A stretch of DNA of 64,000 nt. Origin: Cryptomeria japonica (taxonomy: Eukaryota; Streptophyta; Pinopsida; Cupressales; Cupressaceae). The position numbers were made by a program, and so were the translations under genes. The stretch covers positions 602,206,709 through 602,270,708 of the forward strand of contig NC_081413.1 in NCBI RefSeq assembly GCF_030272615.1, in the 5' to 3' direction. Shown here piece after piece: positions 1-10,846 of this stretch. The notes under the pieces are model-generated. The model made no database searches. It was not told where the DNA came from and was given only the letters and a program-made list of their open reading frames with translations. Numbering within the stretch: the first letter of the stretch is position 1; each line of letters begins with the position of its first letter.

Positions 1-690
1 GATTGGTCTCCTTCCAATAATGTTAATGTTAATGATAACCCTAGCCTTCCTCCCACAAACCCTCCCACCTCTACAATTATGGAACCCCCAAGCTCAATTA
101 CTGTCCTCACTAAAATTTTGAAGGACCTACATGATGATGTGCAAAGGTAGGATGACTTGTTAAAGTGGCTATTTGGACAGATGAATGTCACTATAAGGAA
201 AATTAATCAATTGGAGGCTATGATTGAAGCTAGGGCTAATACCTAGCTAGAGGATTTGGGTGAAGACAGAGTGTGAAGATTTGCCAATGATCTTATTGGC
301 CTCATGGGGTAGTGGCATAAGGTGAATGGGAAGATTAAAGATTTGGATGCCAAGCTCAAAGTGGCTAGGACCAAAATCAAGTTGGAAGAAATTAAGAAAT
401 CCTACGAGGCCCTCAAGAAGAAAATTGAGGAGGCTAATCTTGCTTGTAGGAATGTAGATAATATGCATAATGCCTCCCTGTAGGATATCCAAGCTATCCA
501 AACTGAAATGAATAAGTTAAGGGAGAAGAAATGTAAACGCATAGAGGCCCTAATTGTGGGTTCAGGGCCCACAGAGTCCCTGGTTAAAGCGACCCCTAAT
601 TCCGCTTTCGTGTCCTCTGGCTCTAGGACCGGGTCTTGCAAAAAAGTGTCCTTTTCGGATAAAGTGTTAAGTTTGTGCCAGGATTGGTAG
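1..690 (+). pseudogene. Decayed coiled-coil reading frame, family unknown
   Basis: One frame (frame 1) reads from the window edge to a TAG at 688-690, broken by six internal stops at about 148, 244, 274, 310 and 481 and by the terminal one. The encoded peptide is rich in K/E/L with a heptad-like stretch (around 325-460, DLDAKLKVARTKIKLEE) and ends in a Ser/Gly/Thr-rich tail before FSDKVLSLCQDW. The stops are TAG or TGA, which single C-to-T or G-to-A changes would make from CAG, CGA or TGG. I do not recognise the family. A LINE or gag-like mobile-element protein is possible, and its 5' end lies outside the window. The following 200 bases are T-rich with no clear coding sense. Confidence 0.5.
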
Positions 691-2648
691 GATAAACATT
701 CTCCCATGTAGTTGGCCATCTCTTTGTGCCTTTATTGGGTGGTTGTTCTAGTTTTTTATGGTTTTCAAACTCTTTCTATTTCTGTTGGTTATCTAGTTTT
801 GTAGCTGGCTCTCAAGTTGCCCTGTCGGGTTTTTGCTTTGTTAAGGTGGGGGGTTATTTTGTTAGTTGTGCATCCCTCATGCGCTCTTGGTGTTTCTATG
901 TAGATATGTAACCATATGTTCATATTCCACTTTTATTAATCAAAATAGTATTGTTTGGAAAAGACTTCAAATGGTAAGATATCAAGAATTTTATTATATT
1001 ATATTTTAACACTTACAACTAAACCTATATACCAAAAAAACCCTAAATCCAACCCACTTTACCAATACAACAATAGACATATAAAATAAATTTGTTTGGA
1101 TATTATTCCAAAACTAAAATAAATTATAAAGTTGATTATATTCAATTAAAAACAAGAATGACACATATATGAAAATGGGCTACAATTAATAGTTTCTTTG
1201 AAGAATCAATTTAAAGATAGTATTTTAAAACTTGAATCACTCACTCAATAACCTTGTGCTTGTCTAAATAAGTTATAAGAAAGTAGATCATTTAAACAAC
1301 CTCTCTTTTATCCAAAAAAAATAAAAAAAAATAAAATAAAAAAATAAAACAAACCCTCACCATAACTCTACATACATATTTTGATTTTTTGATTTTCAAA
1401 AATGTATGTTTCCATATACTTTAACAAATATAAAACAATGCATTCTTCAATGTATTAAGTATTGTGCTAGTTCTTGAATTCTAGACCTACTTGCCTACAC
1501 TTTGCTTTGTCTCGAACTCTCTTTTTAACATCCCCCTTGTCAGGCCTTCATGGATGTCTTGAAATTGTGATAATGAGAAGAGGAGGGCAGCCATGCTTTC
1601 TTTAACATTCTTGATTCCCCTGATAAATTTTACTTGGTTTTTATTTATCTTACTGTCTACGTAATATTCAACATGAAATCAGGCTGCTCTAAGAAAGTGA
1701 CAGTTATCTTGCACTACCATGACCTAGTGATATAATCCATGAAGTAGATTGATTTCTTTTACAAATGAATTGCCTTTCAAAAGGATAAAACGATCTTCTA
1801 ACTTTGTAGTCGAATGTGTTGAAACACTTTCCAACAAATTGTTCACGAAATATAATATACTCTGTTTCATGCCAATACCTATGTTTCACATTAGAATGCA
1901 TATTCAAAACATTCTATGATTGGGTCAGCATATTTAGAACTCCCTGTACAAAACAAGTAAAACATTTTAAATGTTGACACAAGACAACAGCATAAGACTA
2001 AATTTTCATTGCCTAAAGAATTCTAACTTCTTGTTAGCACAATATAGGCCCACCACATTTTTTATTCAATGAATTACAATCACTTTGCTAACCGATCGAA
2101 TACATCAGACAGTGGATGACAGAACGCAGGACAAATTTTGCACTCCAAGATAGACGTATGATACAATAATGCGCAGCCCTGCGAATATTTTATGTTTACT
2201 TTCATTTGCAGACTTCTTCTATGGGGGATAGATGGAATAAAAATGTTTTCTTACATGTGGCTATATAATTTTTTTATTATTGTGCCTATTCAATTGTTGC
2301 TTATTGGTATTCCCAGCATATCATTATCTGTAATAAAATAAAATGACAGCAATTGGAAACTATCGCATTGTCTAAAGCCATTAGCAAGTGAGAAGAAAAG
2401 TAGAAAAACAGTGGAGAAAAACAGAATAAAAAAATATATTTTTGTTTCTTTCAAGATTTCAGTACTTAAGTCTGTCAATGAGTAGGGTTTTAAAAAATAA
2501 TTTAACACTTATCTTAGGCATCATTAAATGCTAGCAATTAATTTGAGATTCATATTCAAAATAATATAAATAGACTTTAATTAGCAGTTGGGTTGCTGGG
2601 TTGGGTCTCTGGATATTTCATGATATCAAATAATAATAATAATAATAA
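691..2648. other. AT-rich non-coding DNA
   Basis: No reading frame here has recognisable protein content. An A-rich low-complexity run lies at about 1311-1350 and an (AAT)n run at about 2626-2649. The short open frames look like chance products of AT-rich sequence. Confidence 0.6.
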
Positions 2649-3680
2649 ATTTTCATTCAAATTATTCAGAAATTGTCAATATCAGAGACATCACAATCCA
2701 AAACTCAAAAACATAACCATCATACCAAATTGAGAACCAATACTGAAATATGACAGAATTAATAGATACCAATTGCCCCTATTAATTTATTGTTCATCAT
2801 TAAAATATTATTGAAAAAATAGAATTACAAGAATTTTTCATTTTCTTAGAAATTTTCTTAACCTTGTATTCATGTTTACTTTTCTGAAAACTCAGTATTC
2901 ACTTTAAGAAATGTTAGAATGGATTTTTTGCATTCCAAATTTAATAAGGATTAAATGAATGTGAGAAAACAAGATCTCAATAACATTAAAACAACATTTG
3001 TCCAACTGTAAATTCAGTGTATGAGAGTGCAATTTTAGTTGCAATTTTGTGATTTCATTTATGCTGTTATTTGACAATTACTATATGAATGGTGGACCAA
3101 TTGTACCTAATTATTTGCTATGGTGGATCAATTACTATAAGACCTCTTCCAAAATTTGAAGTGGAGGTAAATCTTAAATCACCACTTTTAAAGATTCCAA
3201 AATTTTCTTTCAAACTATTCACAAATTGTCAATATCACAGACATCACATTTCAAAACTCAAAACATAACCATCATATTAAATAGAAAACTGATACTAAAA
3301 TACATTTAGATACCAATTGATCTTTTTAATTTATTGTTTATTATAAAAACATTATTAAAAAATAAAATTACAAGTTTTCTAAACTATGTATTCATTCACA
3401 TTTACTTTTCTGATAACTCAGTATTCACTATTCACTAAATGAAAAGTTAGAATATAATTTGTGTACTTTAAAATTTATAAGGATTAAATGAATGTGAGAA
3501 AACAATATCTCAATAACATTAAAATCATGTTTGTCCACTTCTAATTTCATTGTATAAGAGTGCAATTTAGGTGCAATTTTGTGAATTTATCAACTTTTTA
3601 AATTGTTATTTGAGAATTACTATATAAATAGTGGATCAATTGTACATAATTATTTACTACTAGTAAATCAATTACTATAT
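2649..3680. repeat. Tandem duplication of a ~0.48 kb non-coding block
   Basis: Copy 1 is about 2649-3140 and copy 2 about 3203-3680, in the same orientation with a ~60 bp spacer. Shared landmarks in order are the block around AAATTGTCAATATCA, ACATAACCATCAT, AATTTATTGTT, AAGGATTAAATGAATGTGAG, ATCTCAATAACATTAAAA and GGATCAATTGTAC/ATCAATTACTATA. The copies differ by many substitutions and small indels, so the duplication is old. No coding content is visible. It ends about 30 bp before the left LTR of the next element. Confidence 0.8.
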
Positions 3681-3709
3681 GAATGGTACACTAATTTAAA
3701 TGTTTATAT

Positions 3710-3956
3710 TGTTGGGAATATGAAGCCCAACAGTCACATGACCATTTGTCTTCTCCAGATTCTTCATTTCAAACTTGAATGTGAATGTATATATGTGTGT
3801 GTGTGTGTATAGTCATGTATTGCAGATTGATAAATAAATGATTCTCCTTACTTTCTGGTGGATGTAGCCAGTTTTGGTGAACCATGTAAATCTTGTTGTC
3901 TTGTGTCTTTTGTTTTGTGTCCATTATATGTTTTTCTCTGCTTGTTTAAACTTATG
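3710..3956 (+). repeat. 5' LTR of the 3710-6259 element
   Basis: It matches 6017-6259 along its whole length, with TGTTGGGAATATGAAGC at the start and TTGTTTAAACTTA at the end. A (TG)n run of about nine repeats at 3794-3811 is absent from the 3' copy, so it expanded after insertion or was lost there. The terminal dinucleotide is TG where the other copy has CA. Confidence 0.85.
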
Positions 3957-3958
3957 AT

Positions 3959-3970
3959 TGGTATCAGAGC
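3959..3970 (+). other. Primer-binding site of the 3710-6259 element
   Basis: TGGTATCAGAGC lies two bases after the 5' LTR. This is the usual initiator-tRNA-Met primer-site sequence of plant copia elements. Confidence 0.85.
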
Positions 3971-3994
3971 ATAGGTGTAAGTCATTGAGCAGAG

Positions 3995-4312
3995 ATGGAA
4001 GAAGATGAAGCTGATTATGTCATCGAAAAATTTCTCAGCAATTTAGACTCGGACTTGGGAGTGAAGTTGTGCAAGTGAAAGCTAAAACAATTTGCCATCT
4101 ACATTGATGGGATGGCCAGAAATATGAAGAAGAAGATGCCAACTTTATGGACAAGATCCAAGAATATGATGATGAAGGAAGAGGGAAAAGAGAAAGAAAT
4201 CGTGAGAAATCATGAAGGTCGTCAAACTACAAACCTAGAGATGGTAGTTGTTGGTATTGTAGCAAGCGAGGCCACACCAAAAAGAATCGTTGGAATTATA
4301 AGAAGATAATAG
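3995..4312 (+). pseudogene. gag remnant with one degenerate zinc knuckle
   Basis: An ATG at 3995 opens MEEDEADYVIEKFLSNLDS and stops at about 4077. A different frame (frame 1) then carries the rest, including a lysine/arginine-rich part and the knuckle CWYCSKRGHTKKNR (4249-4290). The knuckle follows the CX2CX3GHX4C pattern except that the last Cys is Arg, a TGT-to-CGT change. In-frame TGA codons lie at 4105 and 4213. Gag normally packages the element RNA, and the knuckle identifies this piece as nucleocapsid. Frame 1 runs without interruption from here into the next entry. Confidence 0.6.
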
Positions 4313-5952
4313 ATCAGTCAAATGAAGAGGAGGATTTGGTTGAAGAGAAAGATGCTATAGCAAATGGTTTGAGCAACCATGAATTCGTTGGCAAAGAAAA
4401 AGAAATTAGTATCGAGAGTAAAAGGGAGGTTGAAAGTTGTAGGAAGAAGCCCAGAGTGGTTGTGGACGGGCAGGTGAAGTGTCGCAAGGAGTGGGAGGCC
4501 TATGATGTGAGCCTCTACAATGGCGACCTCCACGAGGGCAGTTGTTTTTTCGTCAAATGTTGTGAGGATGAGGGTTTGGCAGCCACGAGGAGTGCTGGTA
4601 ATGTTGCTTCTGTACTTGAAGAAAGTGGAGGCAGAGGTCTTGATGGTCAAGGCTCCCCACATACAGGTTATGATGTCAATTTACCTCCTGGACTAGATTA
4701 TAGCTCTGAAAAAGAGCCTATTGGTATTTCTTCTTGGGATGCAAGGAATGTGAAGTATTGCGAGGATTCTGAATTTGAACAGTTGGAAGAAAATTTGATG
4801 ACAGAAAAGGTAGAGGGATCTGTCGGTTCATTGCAGCTGTTGGTCTCAATGTCAAGAGACAGAAAGGGACTCTCGTGCGTGGAGAAGAGCTTAGGTCCCC
4901 CAAGGAATTCCTTAGACAGCAATGGTCGATTTGCATCAACGGTGGCAGAGGTAGAGGTTTGGCGACACTTCAAAGAGATGGGATATTTGGACCATGAGTC
5001 ACTCGAGAGAACAAAGCGGGCAACTTTTCTTATTAACAAACTTGATGACAAGCTATTTGTGCAGTGTGAGAAGTGTATGGAGTGGTCGGAGGCCATGGGC
5101 AGACATTATCCCATAAAACCTTTTTTGTCTAGCAGCAGTTATGGAGGTGCACCTTACACAAGGAGCGGATCTTAAAAGCAATGTTTGTATAATACCAACG
5201 ATGAAGATAATACTAGCTATGATGAATGCATCGTGCCTGTAGAGAACATTGCAAATTTATACCATCGTTTGATGATTTTGACCAGTAGTTTCCTTGGTGG
5301 CACAGAAGGGAGCATTGAAGAAATGTTCGATTGCATTCTTGAGAAGGAACGTGTTGATGATCAATCAACAGTATTATTGATTATGGCTGGGGGTAAATTT
5401 GAGCACAAGAAAGTAGAGACTCGGGACGATTCTGAGGCTTCAACAACGCCGACTGTGGAAGATGATGGTAGTGTTATTTTGACGAAGAAACCTCCGTTGT
5501 ATGTAATGGATCAGGTGAAAATAGATCCAATAAATAAGATCGTTGTCCTTAGCATCGAGGTACAGTTTGTGGTGGGAACAAAGTGTAGAACAGTATTTGC
5601 TATGCATGTTGTGCTGGATAGTCTGATACAAGAGTTTCAGCAAGCAAGAACGGTATATGATTACAAGAAGGCGACAAATAGTGAACAAGTGCAACGACTG
5701 CAGTTTATGGAGAAAGTGACCAATGGAGTGGAATTGGAGGAGCTTATCGAAGGAGATTCGGGGTGCCTGGTGAGGGAAGAGTGGACAACAGAAGTGTTCA
5801 TTTTTAAATTAATGAGGTGCCAGAACATTGAAGAAGAGATGGTTCAATTGCAGCAAATTGTTGACTCCGACTTGGCATGGAGAAGATTAATCCAAAGTGT
5901 GTGTGAGAAAGAGTTCACAAAGCTTAAATCTTGCAGTCTAGTTGTAATGTGA
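4291..5952 (+). pseudogene. Long reading frame inside the LTR element, possible captured host sequence
   Basis: Frame 1 stays open from the gag knuckle to a TGA at 5950-5952, about 550 codons, broken only by a TAA at 5173. No frameshift is apparent. Residues are mixed and protein-like: an acidic start (NEEEDLVEEKDAIANG), a Gly/Ser-rich stretch, then VEVWRHFKEMGYLDHESLE, QCEKCMEW (a CxxC pair), a middle part with IVVLSIEVQFVVGTKC, and a charged helical C-terminus ending KSCSLVVM. None of these match protease, integrase, RT or RNase H motifs. I do not recognise the protein. It could be host coding sequence carried by the element, spliced because no intron is visible, or an element-specific protein. 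One stop in this length is less decay than in the neighbouring pol frames. Confidence 0.55.
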
Positions 5953-6016
5953 ATTAGGAGTGGAAGTAGGGATGTCGATGTGCATGGCTGTACTCGTTGG
6001 TCTTCATGGGGGAGAT

Positions 6017-6259
6017 TGTTGGGAATATGAAGCTCAATGGTCACATGACCATTCGTCTTCTCCAGACTCTTCTTTTCAAACCTGAATGTGAATGTATATA
6101 AATAGATATGTACAGTCATGTATTGCAGATTGATTAATAAATGATTCTCCCTGCTTTCTGATGAATGTAGCCAGTTTTGATGAACCACGTAAAGCTTGTT
6201 GTCTTGCGTCTTTTGTTTTGTGTTCATTATATATTTTTGTCTACTTGTTTAAACTTACA
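6017..6259 (+). repeat. 3' LTR of the 3710-6259 element
   Basis: It is homologous to 3710-3956, begins TGTTGGGAATATGAAGC and ends CTTACA. The purine tract TGGGGGAGA just upstream (about 6007-6015) would prime plus-strand synthesis. Confidence 0.85.
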
Positions 6260-6264
6260 TACAT

Positions 6265-6848
6265 GACTCTTAACTTCTAATTTTGAATAAATCTATCTTC
6301 ATAAACTGAGATAATTAAATTCTACCAGCATTTTTCAGTCAAATTTACTGATTGATGATAATAATTATTCACAGAGATGAACAATTTTTAATTGAATTCT
6401 AATAAGACATCGTTGAAAAGATATCTCCTACTAATGATGACCCATAATTTTCTGGCCCACAATTGAAAATAGCAAATTGCAGAGAAATACAAATTAGACA
6501 TGGACAAGAACTGGCTGTTGAATATTTCGCATGACTAAAACCTGAAAACTTTTCGTGCAAGAGTATAATTAGTATGAAGGTCCACCATATGTTGAAAATA
6601 ACTAAAAGTTTATACTTAGCCATGGAATCGCCATCACACTATAAAATATTAGAAAGTCGACACTATTGCAATATGGCTTCCACCCATCTGATTTCTAATG
6701 TTGGATGATTGAAAGTAACATGTTAAGACATTATTCACAACATTACGAATCTTCTGTGATTAACATATCAAAATACCACGATGTTTTTTTTGCGTGTTCG
6801 GCGTTGGAACATTTGCTGTTTCATTCCACTACTTTGTTAACGTTTGTG
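6265..6848. other. Laccase upstream region
   Basis: AT-rich DNA between the LTR element and the laccase TATA box. I see no gene in it. It should contain the laccase promoter, so the LTR insertion sits about 0.6 kb upstream of the probable transcription start. Confidence 0.5.
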
Positions 6849-6849
6849 C

Positions 6850-6857
6850 TATATAAA
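6850..6857 (+). promoter_or_regulatory. TATA box of the laccase gene
   Basis: TATATAAA about 75 bp upstream of the laccase ATG, in a C-rich context (CTATATAAACCACCC). Plant transcription usually starts about 30 bp downstream, which would give a leader of about 45-50 bases. Confidence 0.6.
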
Positions 6858-6931
6858 CCACCCAAGCAAGCAGCCTTGACACGGTAAAATTTAGTTTGAG
6901 CTTTCCATATTGAAAGAGTTTGCAGATTAAG

Positions 6932-9900
6932 ATGATGTCAAACCTTCACTCGGCGAGGTTTATGGTAGTGCTGTTTACATGCGTTGTCTTACTTGATTCT
7001 CTAGCATGGGCGAACCTTCATACCTACAAATTCGTTGTGAGTAGATTTTTATATGATTGTGCTCTTCCATAAATTACAAATTGATTATAATCTATTGAAG
7101 AATTTGATAATTCCTTTTACATACTGTTTTTCATTCATTGAGTATATGGAGAATCAAGGGGAGGGCTGTATACACAAGTACAGTCCAAACCATATTTCTA
7201 TTTAGGAGTTCTAACGCAAGAAACAAAATTTCTTATTGATCTTCACAGCTTGAAGAAACAAATATTACTCGGCTATGTGAGAATTATACCATAGTCACAG
7301 TGAATGGACAGCTTCCGGGTCCAACTCTGTATGTCCGAAATGGGGACACACTTAATGTTACAGTTTATAACAAAGCCAAGCACAACGCCACCATCCACTG
7401 GTAAATATATTTCTTGTAGACTGTCAATTCCATTCCTGATTCAAAACTCTTTAACGAAGAACTTGATTTTTCAGGCATGGAGTGAGACAGATTCGCACCG
7501 CGTGGGCTGATGGACCTGGGTATATTACGCAGTGCCCCATCCAACCAGGGGGGAAATTTACGTACACTTTCACCATTATTGATCAGGAAGGAACGTTATG
7601 GTGGCATGCCCATGTGTCATGGCTACGTGCAACAGTTCATGGAGCTATGGTTATCTATCCAAAGAGGGGAAGCCCTTATCCGTTTACCCACCCACATGCT
7701 GAGTTTCCTATAGTACTAGGTAATGGAAAGTAGAACCTTACAAGATATTTCTTTTAAAGTTTCTGGATTAGATTGTGTGCTACAATTTTTTTAGCATAAT
7801 GTTCCGAATCACATTTTGTGATTCATTATCAGGATGAGAAAGAGTTCAAAGGAGATGAAAAATATCAAGATGCAGATCTAGATTGAATCTGAATCACGGA
7901 TCTGCAACTTGGCATTTTTCATCTCCTTTGAACACTTTCTCATCTTGATAATGAATCATGGTGTGTGATTCGAAACATTGATGCTAAAAATTTGTAGGAC
8001 ACAATCTAATCCAGAAGCTTTACAAGAAGTATAATATGGATTGTAGAAATCTGATAGCATTAACCTTACAAGATATCATATTTATTCATCAATCTAGCTT
8101 ACATGAATTTCTTAATCATATTATAAAAATATTAAACCAGAAAAACATTTTCATTAATGTACTAAAATAACACCATTTACTACAAAATCATAATCAAAAA
8201 TATTTATAATTGAATGAATTTTTTAACATATTCTCCATCATAATTTTTAATATGAAAACAATTTAAAAATCTATACACCATAAAAATTAATGACCTGCAC
8301 CATTTTCAAACCTAAACACCTTTATTCCCTCCACACCTAATTTACATTTGAACTTAATATTACAATACTATCACTCCAATAGCTCATGGAATCATTAGTG
8401 TAGGTTGCTTTATACCAACTCATATGCATTCCATTTCCGAATGTTATGATTATACGATGCATAACTGCTTTTGAAAAGTTTTTTTTAATTATTATTCTGT
8501 AAAAAGTATGGTTAATATTTTAGCAAATGGAATCTTGATATATGTTACGCTAACTACAAGTTTAGAATTGAAATAACAATGCTTTCAGTGTACTTAGCAG
8601 TGCTTATCTATCGAAAAAACGTGGGTGATTTAGAATATAGGGAATGTGATTATGATTCATAGTTTTCCATCTTTTAGACTTTTCTCTTGTATGTTCACAC
8701 TGGATTGTCCTTGAATTCATAATGACTCTAATCAATTGACTGAAATAATCAAATTAAACAGGAGAGTGGTGGAACAGTGATCCCATCGAAGTCGAAGAGG
8801 AAGCAAAACTGAGTGGAGGTGCACCGAATGTTTCAGACGCTTTCACTATAAATGGACAGCCGGGAGACCTCTATAACTGCTCAAGCTCAGGTACCAATTT
8901 TTCTTTTGGATTCAATTCGGTAGAACTATTGGATTCTGAGTGGATGGGTAACCCATTAGTAAGACTCAATCAATTAAAAATGAATAATCCTAGGCAGTGA
9001 AATCCAGAAACGGGCACTATGAATATAACTAAGGATCACCCTATTCCGTTTCTCACTAATCAAAATCAAGATTGCAATCGACTTTAATGAAACTTTTTGT
9101 ATGCAGAAACAACAAAGTTCTCTGTACGGAAGGGAAAAACCTATCTTCTTCGCATCGTCAATGCTGCAGTCAATAATCACCTCTTTTTCAAGATCACGCC
9201 ACACAATGTGACAGTGGTAGCCGTGGATGCCTCCTACACAAAGCCATATACAACAGACATTCTGGTTTTATCATCTGGTCAGACTGCAGACGTTCTTCTC
9301 ACAGCCAATCAAGCCAAAGCCAAATACTATATGGCAGCCAAATTATACACCACTCAATCTTTAGCAAATATTGATAACACCACAACAACCGCCATTCTAA
9401 GCTACAGGGGTTCTAATTCATCTGCCACTCCAATCCTTCCAGACCTTCCAGAATACAACGACACTGCAACTGTGACCAACTTTAGCCGAGCCTTAAAAAG
9501 CTTGGCTTCACAGGAGCATCCGGTGGACGTTCCCCAAACCATAGATGACAGTAGCCTGATAACCGTAGGACTCGGTTTAATTCCTTGTGAAACAAGTGGT
9601 AACTGTAGCGGCCCTAACAATACCAGATTGAGTGCCAGTATGAACAATATATCTTTTGTGCTGCCAGATATCGCCGTTCTGCAAGCTTATTACTTTAACA
9701 TATCAGATGTCTATACCACCGACTTTCCTTCCAATCCACCCATTGAGTATAATTATAACGGCGATGTAGACAAAACTCTGTGGGCTCTGATTTCTGGAAC
9801 AAGGGTGAAAGTGATTGAATATAATGCCACAGTTCAGATTGTGTTCCAGGCAACGAATATCTTCCAAGCAGACAACCATCCAATGCATATTCATGGTTAT

Positions 9901-10282
9901 GACTTTTATGTGGTAGGAGAGGGTTTTGCTAATTATGATAATGAAACAGATCCGAGTTCTTTCAATCTGGTCGATCCGCCTCAACGAAATACTGTAGGGG
10001 TTCCTGTCAATGGATGGAGTGCTATCAGATTCAAAGCTAACAATCCAGGTAATAAACAGAGTGATAAGTCTATTATGATTCTAGATATGATATATGGCTT
10101 GAAATTGAAATCTGGAAAATGGAGTAATGAATGATTGTTGGATTTGTGCAGGTGTTTGGTTCGTACATTGTCACTTTGATGATCATGTAACATGGGGGCT
10201 CAGCATGGTGTTTCTAGTGAAGAACGGTCCCAGTGAGTCCGAAAGTTTGAAGGCACCTCCTAATAACCTCCCGGAATGCTAG
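6932..10282 (+). CDS. Laccase (multicopper oxidase), six exons, complete
   Basis: Secreted p-diphenol:oxygen oxidoreductase; in plants the family oxidises monolignols in the cell wall. Exons: 6932-7036, 7249-7400, 7475-7719, 8762-8890, 9107-10048, 10152-10282. All five introns are GT-AG and all phases fit, giving 567 residues, a normal laccase length. The N-terminus is a signal peptide ([20 protein letters not shown], ending near residue 27). All four copper motifs are present: HWHG (85-88), HAH (130-132), HPMHIHG (468-474) and HCHFDDH (530-536), with Leu at the T1 axial position (541). Many N-x-S/T sites suggest glycosylation. The stop follows NNLPEC. An ATG at 6935 is an equivalent in-frame start. 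A foldback element fills much of intron 3. A broken tandem copy lies at 16611-22785. The subfamily cannot be assigned by eye. Confidence 0.93.
7748..8030. mobile_element. MITE-like foldback element in laccase intron 3
   Basis: The left arm (about 7748-7882) and right arm (about 7909-8030) are long imperfect inverted repeats. For example, CTGGATTAGATTGTGT on the left is answered by ACACAATCTAATCCAG on the right, and GAGTTCAAAGGAGATGAAAAA by TTTTTCATCTCCTTTGAAC. A smaller inner stem is GCAGATC...GATCTGC. The direct repeat AACCTTACAAGATAT lies on both sides (7734-7748 and 8062-8076). The element has no coding capacity. The superfamily is not assigned, because a 15 bp flanking repeat is longer than usual MITE target duplications. 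Confidence 0.75.
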
Positions 10283-10846
10283 AGCAAATTATAGTATCAG
10301 AAATTTAATTTTGGTGTTGGTCACCATAGTATATGGATTTTCTTTAGAGATGATGTGTTGGGACATTATGTATTTGTTTCTCTTCTGTATATCCGAATTG
10401 AATTGGTCCATCCTTACGATTTAGTGGGTGATGCTTGGTATTAAAGAGAAGGATAAAGGTTATCCTTTTATTTAATTGAAATCTATTATCTAGTGAGAGA
10501 ATATTTTGTTTGCAGTTTTTAAGATTATAAAATACAATTATGGTAAAATTAATCATTAATTCATACTTACCATTAAGAATTATTAACTATTGGGAATCAT
10601 TTGAAGGAACAATCTTGAGCTATACAATAGTAATCAATAAAATTCTATGAGCAATGGATTGTTTTTTTAGAATAGATATTGATTAATGTTGATTTACTAT
10701 CTTATAATGGCCCAACATAAGGAGCTTTAATGGGTGATCAAAATAAGTGAAATTTCGAAAATGTCTGAAAATGTGAAAGGCCAAAAATACCGCTAAATGA
10801 ATCACAGGGTTTTTTTAGTCATTCCTTCCTTGCCACAAAACCAAAT
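10283..10846. other. Laccase 3' flank
   Basis: AT-rich, without a gene. Its first ~100 bases resemble the sequence after the broken laccase copy at 22786 (AGCAAATTATAGTATCAGAAA in both, with one extra base either side), showing that the gene duplication included the 3' untranslated region. Confidence 0.6.

Larger units (their letters stand above)
3705..6264 (+). mobile_element. Non-autonomous LTR retrotransposon carrying a non-pol reading frame
   Basis: The boundaries are two ~245 bp LTRs (3710-3956 and 6017-6259) starting TGTTGGGAATATGAAGC. The right LTR ends CTTACA, the left one CTTATG. Flanking 5-mers TATAT (3705-3709) and TACAT (6260-6264) fit a target duplication with one change. A tRNA-Met-type primer site (TGGTATCAGAGC, 3959-3970) follows the left LTR and a purine tract (about 6007-6015) precedes the right one. 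The ~2.05 kb interior holds a short gag remnant with one zinc knuckle, then a ~580-codon frame that is not protease, integrase, reverse transcriptase or RNase H. The layout recalls elements that have picked up host coding sequence, but the donor is not recognised. By eye the LTRs differ at about 20 or more sites, so the insertion is not recent. Confidence 0.85.

Noticed and set aside
4112-4309. Open frame of 65 residues in the 3710-6259 element
   Set aside because: It is a shadow of frame 1, which holds the gag zinc knuckle; its own product has no family features.
7304-7510. Separate small gene in laccase exon 2
   Set aside because: It is an alternative frame of exon 2 and intron 2; the laccase frame explains the sequence.
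10016-10134. Apparent extension of laccase exon 5 to a stop at 10134
   Set aside because: The frame runs on through intron 5 by chance. The GT at 10049 and AG at 10151 restore the HCHFDDH exon, and the intron is confirmed by the same structure in the broken copy.
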